Part shown: piece by piece, positions 1-12,382 of the stretch
How the letters are laid out: the number at the start of each line of letters is the position of its first letter
Numbering within the stretch: position 1 is the first letter of the stretch
Assembly: GCA_947034895.1 (NCBI GenBank)
Contig: OX344764.1
Span: 70,661,348 to 70,725,347, forward strand
Direction: 5' to 3'
DNA length: 64,000 nucleotides
From: Rhytidiadelphus loreus
Lineage: Eukaryota > Streptophyta > Bryopsida > Hypnales > Hylocomiaceae
Made by a program: the position numbers and the translations under genes
The notes under the pieces: model-generated
What the model was told of the DNA's origin: nothing
What the model saw: only the letters and a program-made list of their open reading frames with translations
Database searches by the model: none

Positions 1-302
1 ATGATTCAAATCTTTCCGCATAAATGTAATTCTAGAAAACCAATTTCAAATTCTTTTTTCTAAAAATAATAATAAATTTTGATCTGCCCAGATTGCCCAG
101 ACGAGGAAGAAAGTAACATATTAGGCAATAACTTTTGATTCATATTTTCAAATGTCATTAAATTTAGTGCATATAAAAGATATTCCTTGTCCCAACTTTC
201 TATCAAGATTTTAGCCTAAAATATACAAACCTCCAATCATAGGTACTTGTCCAAATTTTCAATGTTGCAAAAAACAGAAGGCTAGTCCTTTAGTAAGGGG
301 TT
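1..302. mobile_element. Right end of a TTAA-type (piggyBac-like) element, cut by the window edge
   Basis: This AT-rich stretch aligns by eye with the right third of the element at 34329-35260. Shared features include the run from TCTGCCCAGATTGCCCAG at about 81, the phrase around AAAGATATTCCTTG at about 177, and a terminal block near 276-302 resembling GTCCTTTA...GGGGTTTAA. The rest of the element lies left of the window. No coding potential is visible. The terminal TTAA is imperfect, so the exact end is uncertain. Confidence 0.45.
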
Positions 303-429
303 TAAGTACACCCTCCTAAAATTTTAAAATAAAAAACATTATCAATTAAAAGAACATGTCACTTGGATATTTTTTTAAAGTATTTTCAACTCTTCCCAAA
401 TGGTTAGGTTTCATCTTTCTAGCTTTTTA

Positions 430-2270
430 CACACAAATGTATAGATCCTACAACTTACTATTCTCTATAATATGTTGAAGAATAAATTGGAAATACACAT
501 AAAAAATTTCAACAAGAAATATTTCACATTCATACTTGAAAAAAATAGTAAATAGAAAGAAGTAGAGAACGATTTAAAATACTAAATTGTTAAGAATTTA
601 GTTATGGAATTGATACTATAAGAACTCCGCATTTTTGCTAGCATTTGACCACTAACATACAATGTTTGACAAAACATGAAAACGTCCAAGCGTAGCTAGT
701 CCAAAAACATAGATTTTTGTGAACATGCAAAGAACATTGGCATAATGTTATAAAAACAAGTTGATGCTTTCATTGACGTTGATATTTTATTTGACATGAT
801 TGAAGGAATACTGATGTTTTTTGGATTGTCCAAAAAAACATAGCTTGCCACATCAGTAAGCAGATTCATTTTAATTGTGGATAAGTTAGTGAAAATTACT
901 ATAGTCTAAGATAAAAGACTGACCAAATGTGAAAAATTTAGGGACAGGGCAACCACGGTATGTTTTGCAAAAGAAAGAAATGGATGGATGTGCATCATGG
1001 ATGAAAAGAGAAGTCTTTATATAAGTGGGGTGGTAGGAAGTGAAACAACCCATATGGGATATGCAAAGCAAGAATTGTATTCAATGTAAAATGTCTAAAA
1101 GAATGTCTTGCATGTCTAAAACAACATCCACATGTTCAAAAGTCAAGCTCTCATGTTCAAATTATCGTGTATCCTTTGTTTGAACAAACAATGAATTTCA
1201 GTAAAATACATCTTCCCTACCCTTCATTCTCACTAACTTTCAATGAAGGGATTCCTTCATTCTACCATCAAAAATTCTCTTGGTGGTAGATAGGAAGCTT
1301 TTTTTTATTCTTGTTGAATTCAATCATTTTTATTTTTTATTTTTTCATTTCATTTTAAATAAATATTTTTTATTGACCCTACCCTATAGATATGATATGC
1401 ACCAATTAATATCCCCCAAAACGTCTATATCAAAATTATTAAATGGCATGAAAGGGTGCCATGTCACCCTCGTTGGTTACCATATCACTTTTCCTGCTGC
1501 CACATTAGGTGCCACATCATGGACAGTTTAGATGGGAAAAAAATCCACGTGGCTTTCCTTGCCCTTGTAGCACTTACATGACGTCTATGTGTTGCATTGT
1601 GGAGAGCGTGAAGACCACATTTTTTGCCATATTAGAGGAAAAACAAGGCATATTTCTACAGATTTTCAAACTTCTATGGCTTGTCAATTGTAATAAAGTT
1701 TAGGTGACATCAACACTAATCACTTCCATGTCCAACTAAACACTAAGCCTTGTTTTTTTAGACATAAAAAAAACTTTATTTTCTTATAGTGTGAAAAATT
1801 CCAATCCCAAGAGTTGTAATGTTGTAATAAAAAATTTACATTCACAAATTTTATTTTTCTTCAAAAATATTGAAAATTGAGTTAAATAAAAGACTTCAAA
1901 GTTTATTTTATAGTGGAAATTCAATAATTGCCCACAAACAAAATTCCTCATAACTTTCATCTTGTCAATCAAAATAGAATAATTCAAAGTTTTCTACATA
2001 TGTACAAATCTAGGAAATCAAGTTCAAATTTTAATTTCTTATTGGGAAAATCTTTTTTTGAGCTATCAGGGGAGCAACAAAAATTACACATCATATAATA
2101 ATTTTTTAACCTTGTAGTTAAAAGTTATGAAAATTGTTGCACCTTATAGCTACTCCTTGACCAAATGTTTTATGAAAATTTCAAACCGCAAAAATGAAAA
2201 TTCCGTTCTTAGTAAGTTGCCCCAAATTGCTATGTTGCTAAAAAATGTTGTTTGGTTCTTTGAGGGTTAA
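430..2270. mobile_element. TTAA-type element fragment interrupted by a CACTA insertion
   Basis: The parts at about 430-613 and 1792-2270 are two halves of one element resembling 34690-35260. Joining 613 to 1795 restores the uninterrupted order seen near 34780 (GGAATTGA followed by an AATTCCAATCCC-like stretch). The right end reads GAGGGTTAA at 2264-2270. The left end is not clearly resolved. Confidence 0.45.
614..1791. mobile_element. CACTA-type non-autonomous transposon with TGA target duplication
   Basis: The left end reads TACTATAAGAA (the first C mutated to T) and the right end is the inverted TTCTTATAGTG, giving a CACTATAAGAA terminal inverted repeat. A 3-bp target duplication TGA flanks it at 611-613 and 1792-1794. 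Both traits are typical of the En/Spm (CACTA) superfamily. The pre-insertion site is visible in the related element at 34780, which is continuous across this point. No transposase reading frame is visible, so the 1178-bp copy is non-autonomous. Confidence 0.8.
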
Positions 2271-2529
2271 GAAATAACTTGCTTATACATTTGAATATTT
2301 TGTAGGTCTCAATAGGTTCTATTTTGGATATTTTACACGCTTATATTTGAAAACATATGATACCCAAGAAAAAAAAAAATTATTTTTAAATTTAAGACTA
2401 TTGCATTTGCTCTAGATTCTGATCCAATTTTTTGTTGTGGAAAAACCTAAATATCCGGTTTTTCATAAATCTTCTTCCTAAAAAGAAATATCATTTTTAT
2501 GGTTTCAAAGATATATGCTTGAGCAAAGT

Positions 2530-3170
2530 TGTTATAATCTACTCCGGGGCTCTTGGTACTGAGAAACTTTTTTATAAAATTAATTAATTTTTGTAATTTT
2601 GTAATTTTGAGAGTCCCAAATTCCCAAAACCACAAGGGATCTCTCGATGCTGAAGTTGCAAAATATTTAATTTATTTATTTATAATTAAATATTTTTAGA
2701 ATCTCAAACCGTAAGGGTTCTTTGACACCGAGAGGATTTTATTGAGGTAATGAAATTGCTAAAAAATAATTGAAAAAAAAATTATTTTTAATTTTTTTGA
2801 GTTTCAAACCTTGGACCTTTTAAGGGATCTTTTGGTATGGAGAGGGTTTTTTGGAGGTGATAAAGTTGCAAGAAAATAAATCGAAAAGAATTCTTTTAGA
2901 ATTTCAAACATTAGACCCCCCAAGGGACCTTTAGGTATTGATAGGGATTACTAGGGATGATGGATTTGTGAAAAAATAATAATAATTTAAATAATTTAGA
3001 AAAAATCTTAAAAGAATTAATTTTGTTTTGAGAGTTTCAAACCCTTGACCTCTCAAGGGGCCTCTTAGGAGTAAAAAAGTTGTGACAAAGGAAATAAAGT
3101 TTGTAATTTTTTTAATTTTTTTTAATTTTTAGAGTCCCAATCCCAAGGTCTTCCAAGGGTTCATTAGTTG
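2530..3170. repeat. Degenerate tandem array, unit about 100-125 bp, about six copies
   Basis: A block containing TTTCAAACC, then CAAGGGACCTTT, then GAGAGGGTTTT and AAGTTGCAA recurs near 2530, 2610, 2705, 2805, 2905, 3030 and 3130. Units are separated by AT-rich spacers and are strongly diverged, so the array is old. No gene is associated with it. Confidence 0.7.
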
Positions 3171-3184
3171 TAAAGATCTTAAAT

Positions 3185-3295
3185 TCCTAAACCACGGTCA
3201 CAGGTTCAAAATCCAAACAACATACTAAATACCTTACAAATTTTGAGGCTCACAAGCTCTTGAGCTCATGCTCAAAGGCTCACAAAACAACACTC
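3185..3295. repeat. Possible isolated terminal repeat of the long-TIR family
   Basis: The stretch with ACCACGGTCACAGG, GAGGCTCACAAGCTC and AAAGGCTCACAAAAC resembles, in inverted orientation, the GTGAGCCTATGAGC...CCTATTACCGTGG terminal repeat seen at 14516. Only one end is recognisable here. Confidence 0.3.
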
Positions 3296-4387
3296 CCACA
3301 AGGTATGTGCATTATCCATTTTTGTGGGAAGAAAAAAAGTACTATTAAATGTATGATTGAAAAGTTATGTTGCCTAGAAAAAATTGGGTACTTTGGTTAG
3401 TTAGGGCATCTTTTGCTAAATCCTCATTTAATAATAAAATTGTTATTCAAGAGTGTAAACAACATGATACAGTGTGGCAATTATAAAAAGGAAAAAATAA
3501 TTCTTCTAATTTCAAATACTACAATCTTATAGTCTAAGTAGTCAAAGATTTTGATTTTTTTCTATGTATTCTAAATACTTGGCTTTATGTTTATATTTTT
3601 TGAATTAAAAAAAACAAAATTTTCAAGTGCAAAATAAATCATTAAAAAATGCTAGTGTGTTGTTGGATTACTTGACTTCCTTGTATTACAAGGTGGTTTA
3701 GAGTAAAGTAGACCCCTTATTTGTTTCTAAAATTTTGTATGAGTGTACCTAATTAGATATACTGATGGACGGTATAAATTCTTATCTTTTTGTTGTGAAA
3801 AACTTTCAATCCAAGAGGGATTGAAAACCTATTATCTGAAACTTGTAGGATCCAATTTTTTTTCAAGCTTCAATTGTAATAATCTTACAATCCTTGTAGC
3901 CATAATGGTCTTAAAAATTTCTACATCTTGACATCATATTCTTCTTTGGTTGGAGTTCAAAAAATAATAATAATGATTCAATTTTGATCAACGTACCCAA
4001 AATTGGCAAATTCTAACAATATCTCTTGAAAATCAGCCACCATCTTTCAGGGGTTAAATCAAATATTAATAATTTGAAGTTACAATTAAATTTAACTAAG
4101 GCGCATCTAGTTTTTGATGTGAAGACTTTTAGAGTCTAAATAAAAATCTTGTAAGATATCTACACCTATAATCAATAGTGCTCCAAATACAACACCTGCA
4201 TTTGAATGATAAAACATTACAAAAAATTGAGACATAATTGATTACATAAGATGTATACAATCAAAATAGAATCTACCCTCTAACATTCAAGGATATATAG
4301 CTTGTGAGTCACTTGCCTTGGCTATGTGGACTCTTTGTGTACATTGATACAAAAATTGTAGTTATGCCTTTCTCTATACACACAATC
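3296..4387. other. AT-rich stretch, no gene seen
   Basis: Only short chance reading frames occur. No recognisable coding, RNA or terminal-repeat signature was found. Confidence 0.5.
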
Positions 4388-4390
4388 AAA

Positions 4391-5342
4391 CACTAGAAGA
4401 AAATGAGGGGTTTTGCAACTACAGTATGCAACTCATTTTGTAGTTGCATAGGACGTTTGCAACTAGGTGACAATGTAGAGTCCGTAGTTGCAGTGGACAA
4501 GTCGCATTAGTTGCAGTCTAGTTGCAAGGTTTTTTGTCATCCGACACCATACAAAGAACTTCATCCTTGTGTGCAACTTGTTTGCAACTTGCTTGCAACT
4601 TGTAGATTTGTAAATTTTGAAATATAAATCTCAATGATTTGTAGATTTCAAATTTTCAGATCTACCTCCTTTCTAGATTTTAGAATTTCAGAACTACCTT
4701 TTTCTTAGATTTTTGAATTTCAAATCTACCTTTTTCTAGATTTCTAGATTTCAAATCTACCCTCTTCCTAGATTTCAAAATTTCAGATCTACCTTCTTCC
4801 TAGATTTCAAAATTCAATTTCCTAGATTATAAAATTTCTTGAATTTTAATTATTTTTTAAATTCTTATATACAAAATTTACAAATTGTAGAAACCCACAA
4901 ATTATAGAAATCTTAGAATTCTATCAAAAGAATTCATTACATAAGACTATAACAACTTACAAGTCTTATATGTTCAATCTAATGGTACTCTTTACAATTG
5001 ATATGGGTCAATTGATATAACACGAATGGGAATGAACTTTGAAAGCAACTAGGAAACAACTAGAGTGCAACTAAGAAACAACTAGCGTACAACTAGGAAA
5101 CAACTATGGTCATTTTACAGTTGCATAATAGTTGCATAGGACACTAGTTGTTTCCTAGTCTTTTTTTGCAACTACAGAATGACTACTTTGCAACTAAAAC
5201 AATGAATGAATGTTGTAAAACAATGACACAAAACAACTACATTAGATTTGGTGCAAATAGAGAGGAAACTAGTTGCATGACAGTTGCATAGGGCACTAGT
5301 TGCATAGTAGTTGGTTGTGCCGGACATGTTTTTCTTCTAGTG
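4391..5342. mobile_element. CACTA non-autonomous transposon with subterminal repeats and AAA target duplication
   Basis: The element begins CACTAGAAGAAAA and ends with the inverse TTTTTCTTCTAGTG. It is flanked by the 3-bp target duplication AAA (4388-4390 and 5343-5345). Both ends carry many short motifs of the type GTTGCATAG, GCAACTAG and AAACAACTAG in either orientation. Such subterminal arrays are characteristic transposase-binding regions of CACTA elements. At 952 bp with no long reading frame it must depend on a partner for movement. Confidence 0.87.
4615..4810. repeat. Tandem repeat inside the CACTA element, unit about 35-45 bp
   Basis: The phrase AGATCTACCTTCTTCCTAG followed by ATTTCAAAATTT recurs four to five times with small changes. 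It forms the AT-rich core between the two subterminal regions of the transposon. Confidence 0.6.
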
Positions 5343-5345
5343 AAA

Positions 5346-8300
5346 ACATCAAAGTCTATGAGAGCCTACTATTGAGTTTTGGTACACCTAGAGAGAATAC
5401 TTTGAAAATTCATCACTTATGCATACAACGTCCAAACAATGTATGCTTAAGTCAATTGGATTCCTCTTTCAATTGCAAAATTTTTTCAATAAAAATAATT
5501 TATGTTGAATAACAATATCTACATTAGGACTTTTTTTTTCATTTTTTATGAAGTGCCAAAGTGGCAATATAAAATGTTATGGTGGTGCTCTAAATTTCAG
5601 CATTCTTCCACAATTTGGATAGAAAATATCACATTCATACGTTTCACTTGTCTCTAATTCTATTTTCATCCACAATTTGGTGATTTCATTTAAGATTTTT
5701 TTTTAAATTCTAAGTTTTTTGGCAAAAACTTCACAATATTTTTGCCATTTTTTAGCCTATTTTTTTTTATTTCTAGTGCAATCTGGCACTAGAAGGCCAA
5801 AAAAAAGCCTTGATCTACATCCAGTTGCATTAGATGGAATTTGGCCCATTCGGAGGGCCGTGAGTTCCCGACTGCAAGGAATGTGATGCACTGCCCCAAT
5901 ATAGTAGTCTTACGTGGCCGAGAGACAGTCACGTCATTGGAGGAAAAGAAAAATTACTTTCAGTTTCTCATTTCAGAAGCAAATTTTTTTTTTGGTAATA
6001 TAGCACCCGACACTCCCTTGCTGCATTGGGAACAGATTGGAGAACGGCCCCGAAACGACCCTCCAGTGTAGTTGAAACACATCTAATGATATCAATGACA
6101 ATTTTAGGTGCACGTTATCTTAATACACCAATTAATCCAATAACAGAGGTAATTATTTGGAAGGAGTTACAATTATTATTTTTTAAGTGATTTTTACTAT
6201 CTCTCGTTCAAGCACATAAGAATTCAGGTAATTGTCACCCATTTCCAACAATCACCTTGACTCAAAGCTCATTTCTTCTGACAAAAAATGCAAGGCAGCC
6301 AAGCATGAAGACGAGAGCAACTGGGTCGTTTTCTTCGAGTGCGGAAGTATGATTGAGAAGCAATTCAGTACTTCCACCGTAGTGCAGGCGCCCCTACCCC
6401 GTGAATGAGCGTTGCATCTCTCGGTCTCTACCAACACTATGGTTCAGTACAAGTGTACCCACTTGTACTGTACAGTACTGAATAACCGTCCAGAAGCTGG
6501 GCTTCATAATACAGACAGTAGAAAGTTCACTTGCATTGCCTGCATACAATTGGGAGGTAAGGTAACTCAGCTTTTAGTTAACGCAGTACACTACAAGTGA
6601 ACTAAACATGCGAGGTACAGTACAAGCCCCCCCACACAAAAAATAAATCTCCGTGTAAGTTCACATGAGGAGTGAATTCAAGCGCGACTAAGTTAAATCA
6701 AAACGAGAGCTGGAGAAGCGAGTCTCCTCCCTGCAATCGATCTGGGGTATTGATTGGAAAGAGGCACTTGAGTAGGAGGACGTTGCCTTCACTGGCATTC
6801 ATTCAAAGCTCTCCACCATCTCCCCCTCTGACAATGATCTTCCTCATCAAGTCAGTGGCCCACTCTATTTTGCAGGCAGCTCCCAACTGGGGAAGAGACT
6901 GGTACTAACACTGAACTTATAAGTTTACTGACTGACGGACTTCCACTTGGGAAGTTAAAACTTGCGCATCTGAATCCCGGCCACAACTCGAGCTGCTAAT
7001 TTCCATGTGTGCAGAGTGTCAATACTGACACCATGTGGCGTTAAAGTGTTAATGGTCAAAGGGGCTCTTGAAGGTGTGGACATAAGGTCCAGCTAGCCAG
7101 GGCTGGCTGGTAACAGACATTAACTTATATCGAACAAATTAACGCCCCATTTCCAACTTCAGAAATTAATACCTAATTCAAAAAGAATCCAGAAACTGTG
7201 ACTCGAAGTGAGTTGAATGTGACTTCTACTTGGTCTTTCAAAACAACTTGATTACTGCAAAATGCTTTGAGTTGAGCAACCCCCTTTGAAAATTCGGCAG
7301 GCTCGTTCCCTCACACCCTATTGGATACTGTATCAGGTCTCCTAACGGTTTTAGAGTCCTCCACGTTATAAGCTATATGTTTCAGATGAGCTGCTGATCA
7401 GTCTGTAAGACTTGCACCTTCTGTTGCAGGTCTCGTTGGAGCCGGATTTAATGGCTTTATAACCAGGCTATGCATCAGTCATCCAAATCCTGGTAGACAG
7501 TCCTTTTGTTCTTGTCCACTTCCATTTGTGTCTAAGGAAAAGCTGGTAGCTTACGACGTGGGGGGGGTCAGAGTGTGTGAGTAGTTTTTGGAGATCGGGT
7601 GTTCGGTTACAAAATGAGTGTGATGACTGTACTAAGTTACCGTAGCTGTTCGTAGAGGATGATGGCTAATAGGTTTAACTCATTTACTTTGCTTGCTCAT
7701 TTCATTGCTGGCTTGGGCGTATATGCAGGAGGCCAGGGAGCAAGAGGGAGTGATGGCAGGGGTGTGATGGGGGGAGACATGGCCAGAAAAGCTGCGGGGT
7801 GTGCATCAATCAGGGAATTCGTTGTTCTCTTCCATCGGGATGTTGCTTCTGCAGCAGCAAGACGCAGCACTTTGTGGCAGTAGTCATCCAGCAGACTGTT
7901 GGGTCGTAAGCTGCAGGGACTAGCGTGCTGCAGTGGGGGGCAGAGAGACGACCTCCTTATGGGCAGGTGACCTTTGTCGGTCTCTTTTGCTGTAAAGAAA
8001 TGGTGGAGGAGCACGCCGGGTTTCAAACGAAAGAAAAAGATAGCGTTTCGAGCTCTTCTTGGTAACTTTGAGAGCTTGCAAGGCGCCGTTAATGATCTTT
8101 GAGTGTGCAGGACGGAGTTGGAAACACGACATTCAACTAGCTGCCTCTGTTTCTTCGCCTTAGCTTCTGTGGTGATTTGCACCAGGACTTAGTACCTCAG
8201 CGTCGGGGGTGGGCACGCTAGAGTGCTTTTCTGAAATTATTTCGGTTCTTGCGCAGGATCGACGACACCATAGCTGCAAAGTTCAAAGTCTTAACTCCAT

Positions 8301-8680
8301 GAATTTTTCATTGTTGATGCAAGACCAGTACATTACCGGTATTCATCCTTTTCTTTGGCAATAAGTGATCCAAGGGGAGCAATGTCAGAGCATCAGAAGT
8401 GGGCTAACTTTGTGTATTCCAGTGGACCACACGCCGACCCTTTCTCAAGATTGGAGAACGCCATGCCCAGGTTTTGAGTGTTGCTGGAGCGCCATCCAGG
8501 AACTCTCACCGAATTAGAGTGGCGAGTACAACGAATGTAGTTAATCGCTGTTACTGAGGCGTGTAATCCCAGGGTGTACAAGCGATTTCCGGAAAGAGCT
8601 GGTTCAAGAAGAGTATGTGAGCAATCAATCGGTGAAGCTTATCAGTGATTCCCAACTGAATAGTACGAGTCCTTAAACGA
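5346..8680. other. Upstream flank of the protease gene; no supported gene
   Basis: From about 5830 the base composition rises toward balanced, as in the other gene islands, and this continues into the protease gene. Several open frames of 60-160 codons occur on both strands, the longest at 7697-8182 (-). They lack a domain signature, convincing splice context or conserved composition. The stretch may hold distal regulatory DNA or an unrecognised exon of another gene. Confidence 0.4.
6443..6630. promoter_or_regulatory. Cluster of GTAC cores with a small inverted repeat
   Basis: At least five GTAC tetramers fall within about 36 bp near 6444-6480, including a hairpin with arms CAGTACAAGT and ACTTGTACTG. 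Three more occur by 6630. GTAC is the core bound by plant SBP-box factors and by the copper-response regulator CRR1. A regulatory role here is inference only, since the nearest recognised start codon is about 2.2 kb away. Confidence 0.25.
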
Positions 8681-8681
8681 T

Positions 8682-8689
8682 TATATAAA
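8682..8689 (+). promoter_or_regulatory. Probable TATA box of the aspartic protease gene
   Basis: The sequence TATATAAA-like (within ATTATATAAACC) lies about 140 bp before the start codon at 8829. A transcription start near 8715 would give a 5' leader of roughly 115 nt with no clear intron. This is the best TATA match in the 600 bp upstream. Confidence 0.5.
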
Positions 8690-8828
8690 CCAGGGTTTGT
8701 GCAATTGATCGACCCCACTATCCTGGGTAAATTTGCGTATCATAGCCACAACTGAGTTAGATGTCGTGAGCGACCATAGTTGTAGCTAGCCCTCGGGGGA
8801 AAGAAGATAGAGTGTTGTCTGCATCACA

Positions 8829-11800
8829 ATGACAAGGATACCTTGTCCATGGGAGCTATGGCTTCGTGGTGTCCCAAGTCTTCTTCTCCTTATTCTGGCT
8901 CTGCTTGTTGTCAACGCGGCAGCGAGAGAGTTCCACCGACCCAGTTTTCTTTCAGATTCCATAAATCGCAATTCGCTTCAGCTGTTGAATGGGAAACAAC
9001 AAGCTAAGCCGCTGGGCACCCGGCACTACGACATCAAACCCGTGGCTGGAACTTTCCCAGCGTCGCGAGCAAATCAACCTGCTGGAGGGGGAGCGTTGCT
9101 GCGTGCAAACATTATGCACAGGTGATAACTATTCCAACTTTTTCTCTTTGAAAGTTTGATTCCTCTGTTTGGAGGATTTTTTTATCAAGCCTAATGCATA
9201 ATATGGTGAAAGCAGTTGAAGTACTTGATGCAATGCAAAATATGAGCACCTCGCAAGTAGTAAATTGAAGAGAAGCCTCTCTATGTATCATGGGGAGGTC
9301 TTCCCACGTGCTGCCTGCTCCCCATGATCAATCTCCCTATTCCGTTGTCTAAAAATTCTTGAATTTTTTTAGTTTTCCTGTTGTATTTCAATTTCCAAGG
9401 TTCTCTCTCCAATTTGCTGATGATTTCTCCGTTTCAAAGTCAAGTGCTTTCAACCCAAATTGCTTCTCGAGCTGAAACCCAAATTGAACGGTGTGGTTAC
9501 CTTTGACTGAACGGAGTCATAACCTCATATCATAGCAGGCTTCAGATGTGCCCATCAGAAGAAATTCCATAATAGTTACTTTCTGTATTCACAATTGCAC
9601 AACCCCTGGCGCATTTTGGTTTTACATGAGGGATGATGCATATGATAGAAAATTCCTTAATGAGTAACAGACTTTGGATCTTGATAAAATTTGACACACG
9701 GATGGGAGCTAAATGGAACGCAGGGTCCCAAATCTGCAAAGTTTTCTTCTAATTGAGATCCTCGTGTGAAATGTATGATGCAGGAATGCCCACTCGTCTC
9801 CGTTCCGACTGAGCAACAGGACTCGCCAGGAGAGGATGCAAGACACCATTCTCAGGGACACACTGCGAGTGGATTCCATCCAGGGCAGAATCAACCAGAT
9901 GGTGAACGGAGTCTCAACAACGTTCAGCCATCAGACGAAGATCCCAGGATCGCAGGACTTTCAGGCGCCAGTGATTTCAGGCCTCAGTTTGGGGAGTGGA
10001 GAGTACTTCATCCGCGTCTCCGTGGGTACACCCCCCAAGAGCATGTACCTGGTGCTCGACACTGGAAGTGACATCTTGTGGCTGCAATGCTCTCCCTGCA
10101 CCAATTGCTATCACCAAACTGATGCTGTCTTCGACCCTTCCCGCTCCTCCACGTACAATTCGCTTGACTGCAACAGCAAGCTTTGCCTCAACCTGGATGT
10201 CAGCGGATGCTCCGGAAACAAATGCCTGTACCAGGTTCCAATCACAACTCTGTACTTCCTCTAATAAATGTGCTAGCTAGTTGTCTGGAAATCGATGAGA
10301 AAATGGTCTTCTATGTTTCCAGCAAGGGAGACACGTTCGTAGTGCTGTTAGTACTAGAACTATTTTAACAGACTCTTCGTTCTCGCTGGACTGTGGGCTA
10401 AAGTTATAAAATCTTCTTGTTTTGGTGCCTGAATTGGGTTTTTTTCGCAGGTGGACTATGGCGACGGGTCATTCACCACGGGGGAATTCGCGACAGACGC
10501 TGTATCCCTAAACTCTTCGTCAGGAGTGGGACAAGTGATATTGAACAAGATTCCGCTGGGGTGCGGCCACGACAACGAAGGGTACTTCGTGGGAGCAGCC
10601 GGGCTTCTAGGATTGGGAAAAGGCCCACTGGCATTTCCCAACCACGTAGATCCACAGATGGGCGGCCGCTTCTCCTACTGCCTTACCGATCGCGAGACCG
10701 ACTCATCAGAAGGATCCTCACTCGTCTTCGGTGACGCTGCGGTGCCATCCACTGGTGCCAGGTCAGTGATATTCTTAATATGCTGTTTCAAATTAGCAAA
10801 ATTATAGCAGCCAAGCCTTCAACTTTTGATTTCCTAAATGTTTATAGTAATCTCGTATATGTGGTACGTTTGGCTCATTCTGAAACTTTTGGTGGGAAAT
10901 TCATGTCATTCTTTTCATTGGCTAATTTCGCCTACAAGCTCCTTGAATGAAATTAATGAAGGATAATCTCTTGTACGCACAACTAGAATTCATCCTCTAC
11001 AGAAACGTTTATAGCAACGTTTGGATGTTGCTGATAGCACTAGAACGTGATTCCAAAGGTGACATTCAAATTTGAACCTAAAGGTGTCCAAATTGAACAA
11101 CATTTTTGAACCCGTTTGCTGAGAAACGTTGCATGTTTGCTGAAGTACGTTCCTAAGTTTTCAAGTTTGCTAAAAGAAGTTGATAGAGCATCTTCCAAAC
11201 CCTTGCTAAGGCATGATCCAAACCCTTGCTAAAGCATTTTCCAAATTGTTGCACGTTGCTAAAAGGTTGCTAAGAAGGTTGCTAAAAGGTTGCTAAACCC
11301 TCCAAATTCTAGTAGACATTTGGCTAAATCTCGTGCAAATTCATTTCCATCTGCCAGGTTCACCCCCCAAGCCTCGAACGCACGCGTGCCCACGTTCTAC
11401 TACCTGAAGATGACGGGGCTCAGCGTGGGCGGGACTCAGGTCACCATCCCCACAAACGCATTTCAGCTGGACTCCCTCGGTAACGGTGGCGTGATCATCG
11501 ACTCCGGGACGTCCGTGACGCGCCTCCAGAACGCTGCTTACGCCTCTCTCCGAGATGCTTTTCGTGCCGGCACCACGAACCTCGTGCCCACGGCAGGATT
11601 CTCTCTCTTTGACACATGCTACGATTTGTCAGGCATGGCGTCGGTGGATGTACCCACTGTCACGCTGCACTTCCAAGGCGGTGCTGATCTGCGTCTGCCT
11701 GCGGCTAATTACCTCATCCCCGTGGACAACTCCAACACGTACTGCTTTGCTTTTGCTGGTACGAATGGTCCCTCCATCATTGGGAACATCCAACAACAGG

Positions 11801-11865
11801 GCTACCGCGTCATCTATGACAATGTCCACAATCAAATTGGCTTTGTTCCCAGCCAGTGCAACTAG
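8829..11865 (+). CDS. Nepenthesin-like secreted aspartic protease (family A1), four exons
   Basis: This is an endopeptidase of the plant atypical A1 family, probably acting in the secretory pathway, vacuole or apoplast. Exons are 8829-9121, 9784-10234, 10451-10761 and 11358-11865. All introns have GT-AG ends and all junctions keep frame, giving 1563 nt or 520 residues. The N-terminus has a signal peptide (hydrophobic LLLLILALLVV core, cleavage likely after NAAA). A propeptide follows, then the catalytic domain from about residue 160. The first catalytic motif is DTGSD with Asp190 and the second is DSGTS with Asp400. Also visible are the flap-region YGDGS motif, a Cys-rich insert (CSPCTNC) after the first motif as in nepenthesins, and the C-terminal IIGNIQQQGYRVIYD block. 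Length and spacing suit CND41/nepenthesin relatives, so I expect it to be active. The 596-bp third intron carries short GGTTGCTAAAA repeats. Confidence 0.95.
11205..11300. repeat. Short TTGCTAAA-type repeats at the end of protease intron 3
   Basis: CCCTTGCTAA and GGTTGCTAAAA motifs recur seven or more times just before the acceptor at 11357. They look like local slippage products. They lie close enough to the branch-point zone that they could influence splicing, but nothing proves this. Confidence 0.5.
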
Positions 11866-12098
11866 CTAGTTTTTCAGTCTCTTGGGGCGGGTGGGGGAGG
11901 TGAGTGCTGTAATCCAGGGCAAACAGGAATGCAGGGCTGCTTGAATGCTCCATGTAGATTGAATTCACAATTAGTATAAACGTGTATGATCTTGCAGAGA
12001 CGTACAGATTCATACTTGGATCGATCTCTTTCTTCAGTTGGTATGTTAATATCAGTTCAAAGTTTGCAAGTATGGTATATTATTTATCAACTGACAGG

Positions 12099-12163
12099 GC
12101 TACTGAGTCATCTATGGCAATATCCACAACCAAATTGACTTTGTTCCCAGTCAGTGCGACTAG
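12099..12163 (+). pseudogene. Vestigial second copy of the protease C-terminus
   Basis: Translated in the frame of the real gene this reads GY-stop-VIYGNIHNQIDFVPSQCD-stop, against GYRVIYDNVHNQIGFVPSQCN in the functional copy. The arginine codon has become TGA, but the remaining 18 codons stay open and end at the same stop position. It belongs to the tandem triplication and cannot be translated from the main start. Confidence 0.75.
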
Positions 12164-12382
12164 AGAGTCCTTCAATTTCTTGGGGTTTCAGGTGAGTGCT
12201 GTAATCCAGGGCAAACAGGAATGCAGGGCTGCTTGAATGCTCCATGTAGATTGAATTCACAATTAGTATAAAGGTGTATGATCTTGCAGAGACGTACAGT
12301 TTCATGCTTGGATCGATCTCTTTAATTTCTTGGTATGTTAATATCAGTTCAAAGTTTGCAAGTATGGTATCAACTGACAAGA

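Noticed and set aside
7697..8182. 161-codon open frame on the minus strand upstream of the protease
   Set aside because: Composition is low-complexity (Pro/Ser/Leu-rich), with overlapping open frames on both strands. There is no domain, signal peptide or splice context. It is plausible by chance in balanced-composition DNA.
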